From JAULUH01 sp032111745 (GTDB lineage: Bacteria > Chloroflexota > Anaerolineae > JAAEKA01): a DNA stretch of 11,239 nt. Position numbers and translations under genes: made by a program. This document shows, in pieces, positions 6,792-11,239 of the stretch (its first letter is position 1; each line of letters begins with the position of its first letter). The stretch spans positions 1-11,239 of the forward strand of contig JAULUH010000163.1 of assembly GCA_032111745.1 (NCBI GenBank). Direction: 5' to 3'. Under the pieces are notes generated by a model, which saw only the letters and a program-made list of their open reading frames with translations, was not told the origin of the DNA and made no database searches.

Positions 6792-7022
6792 ATGAAAGCA
6801 TACGTTCTGGTGAACATCCACCCAGGCAGTATCGAGGAGGTCGTGCGCAACATGCGACGGCTGCCGGAAGTGGTGGAGGCCAATTCCACCTTCGGTCCCT
6901 ACGATGCGGTTGCCGTCATCCAGGCCGACACGATTAGCCAGCTCGGCCGGCTGGTGAACGTGAGAATCCAGCCCATCCCCGGGATCGTAGAGACCCTGAC
7001 CTGCCTGGTCAGCGAAGAATAG
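6792..7022 (+). CDS. Stand-alone Lrp/AsnC ligand-binding (RAM) domain protein
   Basis: This 76-residue protein consists only of the C-terminal RAM domain of Lrp/AsnC regulators, a beta-alpha-beta-beta-alpha-beta ferredoxin-like fold that oligomerises and binds amino acids or similar small ligands. Visible marks are the opening MKAYVLVNIHPGSIEEVV, the central FGPYDAVAVIQAD strand pair and the final VETLTCLV strand. The helix-turn-helix that normally precedes it is absent, and no upstream in-frame sequence could supply it, because the FNT stop is three bases away. It therefore cannot bind DNA by the usual means. It lies between the FNT channel and acsE, and a role as a metabolite-sensing partner for a neighbouring protein is an inference. 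The Shine-Dalgarno sequence is weak, consistent with coupling to the channel gene. Confidence 0.9.
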   Translation: MKAYVLVNIHPGSIEEVVRNMRRLPEVVEANSTFGPYDAVAVIQADTISQLGRLVNVRIQPIPGIVETLTCLVSEE

Positions 7023-7033
7023 GAGAAATCTCG

Positions 7034-7960
7034 ATGCCCATCAACATCATTGGCGAAAACATCCACATCATCTCCCCCAGGGTCAAGGAGGCGCTGGCTG
7101 CCCGTGACGCTGCGTTTTTCCAGGAGCTGGCTACGAAGCAGGTGGAGCATGGCGCGATGGCGCTGGACCTGAACGTCGGCCCCCAGAAAAAGTTCGGCCA
7201 CGAGATCCTACCGTGGCTGGTGGAGACCGTGCAGAGCGTAGTCGACGTGCCGCTAAGCCTAGACACCACCAACCTGGCTGCCATCGAGGCGGCGCTGGAG
7301 GTGGCCCAGGTGCCGTGCATCGTCAACTCTACCTCGGCCGAGGAGGAGCGGCTGGCCATGGTGCCACCGGTGGCCAGGAAGTTCGGCGCCAAGCTGATTG
7401 CCCTGACCATGAGCGTTGGTGGCATTCCGGTGGGCGCGGACGAGCGGGTGAACATCGCCCTGGAGCAGCTGATCCCGCGGGCTATCGAGCTGGATATGCC
7501 GATGGAGGACCTGATTATCGACCCGCTGGTGTTGACGGTCAGCGGCTGCCAGCAGTACGTGCCCGAATGCGTCGAGGCGGTGCGCATGCTTAAGTTTGCT
7601 GGCGACCCGCCGCCGATGGTCAACGTCGGCTTGAGCAACGTCTCCAACCAGGTGCCGGCGCCGATGCGACCGCTGATCAACAACACCTACCTGATCATGT
7701 TGATGGCCGCAGGTGCCGATTATGCCATTGCCAATCCGTTGGACGAACAACTCTGGCAATTCCTACGTTTCGTGGACGGGCGGGATACCAGCACGGGCGT
7801 GGGGCGCCTGCTGGTGACGCTTAACGACAAGACCGCGGCCATGGACAAACTGACGGCCGAGGATGTGGACTGGAGCGATCCCGAGCAGGTGGCCATTTTC
7901 AAGACGGCCCAGGTGTTGTACAACGACGTCATCTACACAGATTCCTATCTGGAGGTATAA
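7034..7960 (+). CDS. acsE: Methyltetrahydrofolate:corrinoid Fe-S protein methyltransferase
   Basis: This 308-residue TIM-barrel (pterin-binding, DHPS-like) enzyme moves the N5-methyl of methyl-tetrahydrofolate to Co(I) of the corrinoid Fe-S protein, joining the methyl branch to acetyl-CoA synthesis. Residues aligning with the pterin-binding set of the Moorella enzyme (recalled as D75, N96, D160, N199) are all present: D77 in SLDTTN, N98 in VNSTSAE, D163 in IIDPL and N202 in VGLSNVS. The barrel opens with NIIGENIH and ALDLNVGP. Compared with the roughly 262-residue Moorella protein there is an extra segment of about 40 residues near 242-286 (DGRDTSTGVGRLL to the DVDWSDPEQ part) before the last helix. 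The start at 7034 has AGGAGA (7021-7026) overlapping the preceding stop. Confidence 0.96.
   Translation: MPINIIGENIHIISPRVKEALAARDAAFFQELATKQVEHGAMALDLNVGPQKKFGHEILPWLVETVQSVVDVPLSLDTTNLAAIEAALEVAQVPCIVNSTSAEEERLAMVPPVARKFGAKLIALTMSVGGIPVGADERVNIALEQLIPRAIELDMPMEDLIIDPLVLTVSGCQQYVPECVEAVRMLKFAGDPPPMVNVGLSNVSNQVPAPMRPLINNTYLIMLMAAGADYAIANPLDEQLWQFLRFVDGRDTSTGVGRLLVTLNDKTAAMDKLTAEDVDWSDPEQVAIFKTAQVLYNDVIYTDSYLEV
7951..7956 (+). promoter_or_regulatory. Ribosome binding site that fixes the metVF start
   Basis: GGAGGT, the best Shine-Dalgarno sequence in the window, sits in the last codons of acsE, eight bases before ATG 7965. The open frame runs further upstream to 7863 inside acsE, but that extension is not reductase-like. 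The start is therefore 7965. Confidence 0.8.
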
Positions 7961-7964
7961 GCTC

Positions 7965-9464
7965 ATGCCGCTCTTTTCGCCTCCCCGCTACCAGGCGCCG
8001 TTCAAGCCTGTGCGCAAGGATGTAGACGAAACGATCTGGGTTGAGGCCTTCACGGCGTTTGAGCGAACCGTGAAGGGGGCGCTGTTTGGCTGCCGCATGT
8101 GCGGCAACTGCATCCTGCAGGAGACGGCCTTCGTGTGTCCCATGACGTGTCCCAAGGGCCTGCGCAACGGTCTGTGCGGCGGTGCGTCGCCGGAGCACTG
8201 CGAGGTCGATCCCACGCGGCCCTGCACGTGGTACCTGATCTACGACCGGGCCGAGCGATTGGGCCGGCTGGACAAGCTGCTGGAGATCAACGCGCCGATC
8301 GACGGCGCGCAGGCGGGCCGGGAAACGTGGCTGGACGTGGTGCGCCAGTGGCGGGAGCGCGAGCAGGGGCCCCATCCGATGGACTACTTCAAGGATCGCG
8401 GGAAGTTCAGCCGCGAGTGGGATGCCTTGTTCTACGCCGTGCGCCAGCCTGAGTGGTGGCAAGGGGATGCCGAGTATCATCCGCCCGCTTACACCGAGCC
8501 GGTCTCGCTGTTGGAGGCCAACCTGCGTACCGGTGTCTTCACCACCACGGCCGAGATCGCGCCGCCCCTGGACGCCTCGTGCGCGCCCATCAACAGCAAG
8601 TCCGGCCTGCTGAACGGCTACGTCACGGCGGCCAACTTCACCGACAACGCCTCGGCGACCTGCCGCATGAGCAGCCTGGCCTCCAGCAAGATCTGCCTGG
8701 ACACCGGGCTGGAGCCGGTGATGCAGCTGCAGGCGCGGGACCGCAGCCGGGTAGTCATCGAGTCGGACGCCATGGGCGCGGCGGGGCTGGGCATCCGCAA
8801 CATCCTGTGCCTCAGTGGCGACCATCATAGCGTCGGGCCGTCGCCCATGGCCAAGCCCGACCAGTTCGACATCGACGCCATCGAGATGCTGTGGATGCTG
8901 CGGCGCATGCGGGACGAGGGCGTGTACCTCGATGGCCGGAAACTCAAGCAGCGGCCCCAGTTCTTCCTGGGCGCGGCGGCCTCCCCCTTTGGGGCGCCGC
9001 CAAAGTACGAGGCCATCCGGTTGCACAAGAAGGTGAACGCCGGGGCGCAGTTCATCCAGACCCAGCCGATCTTCGACCACGGCCGCTTCACCGAGTGGCT
9101 GGAGGCCGCGGACCAGCGCGACCTGCTGGACAAGGTCCATGTCCTGGCCGGCATCATCCCGCTCAAGAGCGCCCGGGCCGCCCACTTCATGGCGGAGGAG
9201 GTGCCTGGAGTGTACGTGCCGCCTGAGATCGTCCAGCGCATGGATGCGGCGGGCGAGGACAAGAAGGCGCAGGAGGAGACCGGCGTCGCCATTGCCCTGG
9301 AGATCATCGAGAAGCTCAAGAAAACCCCGGGAATCAGCGGTATGCACATCATGGCGGTGCACTGGGAGTCCATCGTGCCGCGGCTGGTGACCGAGTCGGG
9401 CGTGCCCAGGCCGGTCTACACGGAGTGGTCGCAGGTCGTGCAGCCGGAAGTTGTGGCTGATTGA
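7965..9464 (+). CDS. metF: Fused MetV-MetF methylenetetrahydrofolate reductase
   Basis: This 499-residue protein catalyses reduction of methylene- to methyl-tetrahydrofolate, the last step of the methyl branch. The N-terminal part (about 1-170) is a MetV/MTHFR_C-like domain with eight cysteines in 45 residues: C43, C46, C49, C58, C62, C71, C79 and C87. The GCRMCGNC and CPMTCPKG motifs are expected to hold an Fe-S cluster and possibly more metal. The C-terminal part (about 178-490) is the FAD-binding MTHFR barrel. It shows the TTTAEIAPP strand with the catalytic-type Glu, IRNILCLSGD (the LRGD-like motif of MetF) and FIQTQPIFD. In Moorella the two parts are separate subunits (MetF and MetV); here they are one chain with MetV first. 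The electron donor is not encoded here: no Hdr, Rnf or NADH-binding subunit is in the window. Confidence 0.94.
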   Translation: MPLFSPPRYQAPFKPVRKDVDETIWVEAFTAFERTVKGALFGCRMCGNCILQETAFVCPMTCPKGLRNGLCGGASPEHCEVDPTRPCTWYLIYDRAERLGRLDKLLEINAPIDGAQAGRETWLDVVRQWREREQGPHPMDYFKDRGKFSREWDALFYAVRQPEWWQGDAEYHPPAYTEPVSLLEANLRTGVFTTTAEIAPPLDASCAPINSKSGLLNGYVTAANFTDNASATCRMSSLASSKICLDTGLEPVMQLQARDRSRVVIESDAMGAAGLGIRNILCLSGDHHSVGPSPMAKPDQFDIDAIEMLWMLRRMRDEGVYLDGRKLKQRPQFFLGAAASPFGAPPKYEAIRLHKKVNAGAQFIQTQPIFDHGRFTEWLEAADQRDLLDKVHVLAGIIPLKSARAAHFMAEEVPGVYVPPEIVQRMDAAGEDKKAQEETGVAIALEIIEKLKKTPGISGMHIMAVHWESIVPRLVTESGVPRPVYTEWSQVVQPEVVAD

Positions 9465-9614
9465 GAGGAACTGCAGGGAGCAACCACAGAGAGCAGTCGC
9501 AAAGGCGCAGAGAGCGCAAAGTCGATTCCTGGACCAGAGGAGTCCAGAGGCGAACCGCAGAGAGCGTCGAAGAGCAGGAGGTTCTGCGCAATTCGCGACA
9601 GATTTGAGAGAGCC
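9465..9614 (+). repeat. Intergenic spacer of degenerate CGCAGAGAG-type repeats
   Basis: The 150-base gap has no gene. It holds a 13-base unit AACC[A/G]CAGAGAGC at 9482-9494 and 9553-9565 (one mismatch). It also holds a tandem run CGCAAAGG-CGCAGAGAG-CGCAAAGT at 9498-9522, and CCAGAGG twice ten bases apart (9534-9540 and 9544-9550). The strand is purine-rich throughout. Similar AACCGCAGAG/ACACGAAG-type strings occur between genes of many environmental bacteria and are usually non-coding. No clear promoter, hairpin or terminator is seen. A GAGAGAG stretch (9606-9612) may serve as ribosome binding site for the next gene. Confidence 0.7.
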
Positions 9615-10388
9615 ATGAACAAGATAGCAATTACCGGCAAGGGTGGCGTGGGCAAGACGACACTGTCGTCCTTGCTGGCCTATCTGTATCGAGAGGCGGG
9701 ATATAGTGTCCTGGCGGTGGACGGGGACCCGGCCTCGGGGCTGGGGAATGCCCTGGGCTTTCCACCGGAGCTGATGGCGACGGTGCAGCCGATCAGCGAG
9801 ATGGGCGACCTGATCTACGAGCGTACGGGCGCGCAGCCGGGCACCATTGGCGGGTTCTTCAAGCTCAATCCGCAGGTGGACGACATTCCGGAGCGTTTCA
9901 GCGGCGTCTATCGGGACATCCGGCTGTTGCGCCTGGGGGCGGTCAAGCTGGGGGGCAGCGGCTGCCTGTGCCCGGAGAACGCCCTGCTCAAGGCACTGAC
10001 CACCCACCTGTTCATGCGCCGGGACGAGGTGCTGATCCTGGACATGGAGGCCGGGGTGGAGCACCTGGGCCGGGCCACGGCGGGCGCGGTGGACGCCATG
10101 ATCATCGTGGTGGAGCCGGGGCGGCGCAGCGTAGGGGTGATGGAGGAGATTCGCCGCCTGGCAGGTGACATCGGGCTGAAGCGGCTGTACCTGGTGGGCA
10201 ACAAGGTGCGCGGCGACGCAGACGAGACGTTCATTCGCCAGGTTGCCGGCGACCTGCCGGTCCTGGGCTATTTGCCCTACGACCCGCAGGTGATCGAGGC
10301 CGACCTGAGCGGCCAGGCGGTGTATGATGTGGCGCCGGAGACGGTGGCGGCGGCGAGGGGGATTTGGGAAAGGTTACGAAGATCGTAA
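9615..10388 (+). CDS. cooC: CooC-type nickel-insertion ATPase, second copy
   Basis: This 257-residue P-loop ATPase is of the CooC family, which dimerises around a metal ion and helps load nickel into the C-cluster of CO dehydrogenase. The deviant Walker A GKGGVGKTT is at residues 8-16. DGDPASGLGNALG starts at residue 36. The metal-binding pair is C117-L-C119 in the strongly family-typical GGSGCLCPENALLKAL. The LDMEAGVEHLGRAT segment follows. It is clearly diverged from the first copy (CYC motif, DADPSSNLN), so this is not a recent duplication. It is separated from metVF by the repeat spacer and may have its own promoter, though none is obvious. The CLCPEN form is the one I associate with CO dehydrogenase maturation, but the acsA/cooS target gene is outside the window. 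Confidence 0.95.
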   Translation: MNKIAITGKGGVGKTTLSSLLAYLYREAGYSVLAVDGDPASGLGNALGFPPELMATVQPISEMGDLIYERTGAQPGTIGGFFKLNPQVDDIPERFSGVYRDIRLLRLGAVKLGGSGCLCPENALLKALTTHLFMRRDEVLILDMEAGVEHLGRATAGAVDAMIIVVEPGRRSVGVMEEIRRLAGDIGLKRLYLVGNKVRGDADETFIRQVAGDLPVLGYLPYDPQVIEADLSGQAVYDVAPETVAAARGIWERLRRS

Positions 10389-10404
10389 GGAGCGGCGACA
10401 GCCG

Positions 10405-10433
10405 TTGACCCCTTGGGGGCGTCATGCTACAAT
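10405..10433 (+). promoter_or_regulatory. Probable sigma-70 promoter for the DUF4160-DUF2442 unit
   Basis: TTGACC (10405-10410) and TACAAT (10428-10433) are separated by exactly 17 bases, with a TG at 10425-10426 forming an extended -10 element. This is close to consensus and stands out in GC-rich DNA. Transcription would start near 10440, about 70 bases before the GTG of the DUF4160 gene. It lies just after the second cooC stop. Confidence 0.72.
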
Positions 10434-10436
10434 TGT

Positions 10437-10462
10437 CTCAGCGCGGCCAGCGGAGTGCTGAG
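10437..10462. promoter_or_regulatory. Inverted repeat at the expected transcription start, possible operator or leader hairpin
   Basis: CTCAGC (10437-10442) and GCTGAG (10457-10462) are perfect 6-base complements around a 14-base spacer. The element begins where the promoter at 10405-10433 should start RNA synthesis. It could be an operator for autoregulation or a 5' hairpin; it is short enough to be chance. Confidence 0.35.
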
Positions 10463-10509
10463 TTCCCAGTCTTCAGTGTTGGAGCTTGTGCTGCGCGGGA
10501 GTACGCCTC

Positions 10510-10779
10510 GTGCCCATCATCTCGATGTTCTACGGCATCGTGATCCGAATGTACTTCTTCGACGACAGGCAGCATCACGTCGCCCATCTGCATGCCGAGT
10601 ATGCCGGTCACAGAGCGGTTTTCAGTATCCCGGACGGGACCCTTCTTGCGGGTGCGCTGCCGCCTGGCAAAGCTAAACTAGTGCTGGCATGGATCGAGAT
10701 TCATCACGAGGAGTTGCTGGCCAATTGGGACTTGGCAGTCAACGGCGAGGAGTTGTTCAGAGTCGAGCCGTTAAAGTAG
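10510..10779 (+). CDS. DUF4160 domain protein
   Basis: This 89-residue protein begins at GTG 10510, with GGGAG (10497-10501) eight bases upstream. That start gives the family-typical opening PIISMFYGIVIRMYFFDD. The HHVAHLHAEYAGHRAVFSI segment carries the conserved histidines of DUF4160, and the end (WIEIHHEELLANWDLAVNGE) is also typical. An ATG at 10525 (MFYG) would drop conserved residues; an upstream ATG at 10486 lies in non-homologous sequence. DUF4160 genes are commonly paired with a DUF2442 gene, as here, and the pair is suspected to form a toxin-antitoxin-like module. Which partner is toxic is not shown by the sequence. The biochemical role is unknown. Confidence 0.9.
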   Translation: MPIISMFYGIVIRMYFFDDRQHHVAHLHAEYAGHRAVFSIPDGTLLAGALPPGKAKLVLAWIEIHHEELLANWDLAVNGEELFRVEPLK

Positions 10780-10788
10780 GAGCAAGCG

Positions 10789-11058
10789 ATGAACCCTTAT
10801 GTGAGTAGTGTTCGCCCGCTCGAAGACTATCGCCTCGAAGTGCTATTTGAGAATGGTGAGCGCCGGATATTCGACGCCAGGCCATACCTGTATCGCGGTG
10901 TCTTCATGCGGCTCCAGAATCGCGCGCTCTTCGAGGCGGCAACAGTAGTTGCTGGCTCAGTAGAATGGCCTGGGGGCTTGGATCTGAGCTACGACACGTT
11001 GTATGTGGAGAGCCGGTCAATTGCGGAAACGGCCGCTACCGAGCCAGCGCACGCTTGA
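10789..11058 (+). CDS. DUF2442 domain protein
   Basis: This 89-residue protein matches the DUF2442 pattern. It has an N-terminal VSSVRPLEDYRLEVLFENGE beta region, then FDARPYLYRGVFMRLQNRALFEAA and VEWPGGLDLSYDTLY near the end. ATG 10789 has AGGAG (10778-10782) six bases upstream, overlapping the DUF4160 stop. The nine-base gap implies joint expression from the promoter at 10405-10433. DUF2442 proteins are small and are usually found beside DUF4160 or similar genes. A role as the antitoxin or regulatory half of the pair is an inference from genomic context in the family. No catalytic motif is visible. Confidence 0.9.
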   Translation: MNPYVSSVRPLEDYRLEVLFENGERRIFDARPYLYRGVFMRLQNRALFEAATVVAGSVEWPGGLDLSYDTLYVESRSIAETAATEPAHA

Positions 11059-11095
11059 TTACCCGGACTTGCGTGGTCCATCCGGCGCGACTCGT

Positions 11096-11111
11096 CGCCA
11101 ATTGGCGTTTT
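11096..11111 (+). terminator. Weak terminator-like palindrome with T run
   Basis: CGCCAATTGGCG (11096-11107) is a perfect 12-base palindrome followed by TTTT, about 40 bases after the DUF2442 stop. As RNA it gives only a 4-base GC stem with an AATT loop, so termination would be poor. It could instead be a protein-binding site. The remaining sequence to 11239 shows no gene I recognise. Confidence 0.25.
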
Positions 11112-11239
11112 CTCCGGCCGATGGGGGGCCTGCCAGCGCTATGGCGGCAAGTATTCGCCGGAGTATCTCGCATTGCGACCACAGACTGAGAGGTACGGGA
11201 AACCATCAGCGAGCTAATCTATGCTTCTGCCACTACGCT

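Noticed and set aside
7929..10064. A 711-codon open frame on the minus strand
   Set aside because: It lies antisense to metVF, the repeat spacer and cooC, all with clear family matches. Its translation is rich in R, H, Q and L with no domain, as expected from the mirrored frame of GC-rich codons.
10409..10418. CCCCTTGGGG near-palindrome as a terminator for the second cooC
   Set aside because: The stem is four bases with a two-base loop and no T run, and it falls inside the promoter spacer.
10413..10676. An 87-codon + strand frame overlapping the DUF4160 gene
   Set aside because: It is a shadow in another frame: it starts inside the promoter, has no ribosome site and shows no recognisable domain.
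11059..11217. The DUF2442 frame stays open for 52 codons past its stop (to TAA 11215), containing an RYGGKYSPEYLALRP stretch
   Set aside because: The DUF2442 protein already has normal family length, there is no start codon or ribosome site for a separate gene, and a run this long can occur by chance. It might be a gene relic, but nothing supports it further.
1..11239. CRISPR array, tRNA, rRNA, insertion sequence or prophage elements
   Set aside because: Reading through the window, I saw no regularly spaced repeats, no tRNA-like TTCGA/anticodon arrangement outside coding DNA, and no transposase or integrase motifs.

Overview
The window is high-GC, gene-dense bacterial DNA with every gene on the + strand. 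It carries a large part of a Wood-Ljungdahl (reductive acetyl-CoA) gene cluster. The corrinoid protein subunit AcsC, its reductive activator (RACo/AcsV type), the bacterial methyltransferase AcsE, two CooC-type nickel ATPases and a fused MetV-MetF methylenetetrahydrofolate reductase point to an anaerobic bacterium using the folate (bacterial) version of the pathway. The fused reductase, the HicB/DinB_2 neighbours and the DUF4160-DUF2442 pair resemble what I know from Chloroflexota (Anaerolineae-like). That assignment is an inference and has not been tested by search.

Layout. 1-84 is the 3' end of an upstream gene, possibly the corrinoid protein small subunit. 81-329 is a small NifU C-terminal-domain Fe-S carrier, followed by acsC (346-1713), a GNAT acetyltransferase (1734-2333), acsV (2338-4395) and a first cooC (4392-5183). 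A block of three genes joined by 4-base ATGA overlaps follows: a shortened, solitary HicB-like protein (5180-5416), a DinB_2-family protein (5413-5925) and a formate/nitrite-family channel (5922-6788). Next come a stand-alone Lrp/AsnC ligand-binding (RAM) domain (6792-7022), acsE (7034-7960) and metVF (7965-9464). From 1 to 9464 no gap exceeds about 20 bases and no terminator is visible, so this is probably one transcript.

A 150-base spacer of degenerate CGCAGAGAG-like repeats separates metVF from a second, different cooC (9615-10388). A near-consensus sigma-70 promoter (10405-10433) then starts a separate unit encoding a DUF4160 protein and a DUF2442 protein, a pair resembling a toxin-antitoxin module. 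The last 180 bases hold no recognisable gene.

How the genes work together. MetVF makes methyl-tetrahydrofolate, and AcsE moves the methyl group to the cobamide of the corrinoid Fe-S protein (AcsC plus its small subunit). AcsV re-reduces that cobamide when it is oxidised. The CooC proteins are expected to load nickel into CO dehydrogenase and/or acetyl-CoA synthase, whose own genes (acsA, acsB) are not in the window. The FNT channel could move formate, the entry or overflow compound of the methyl branch. The GNAT, RAM-domain, NifU-like, HicB-like and DinB genes are not core pathway enzymes, and they are the most interesting candidates for undescribed maturation or control of the pathway.
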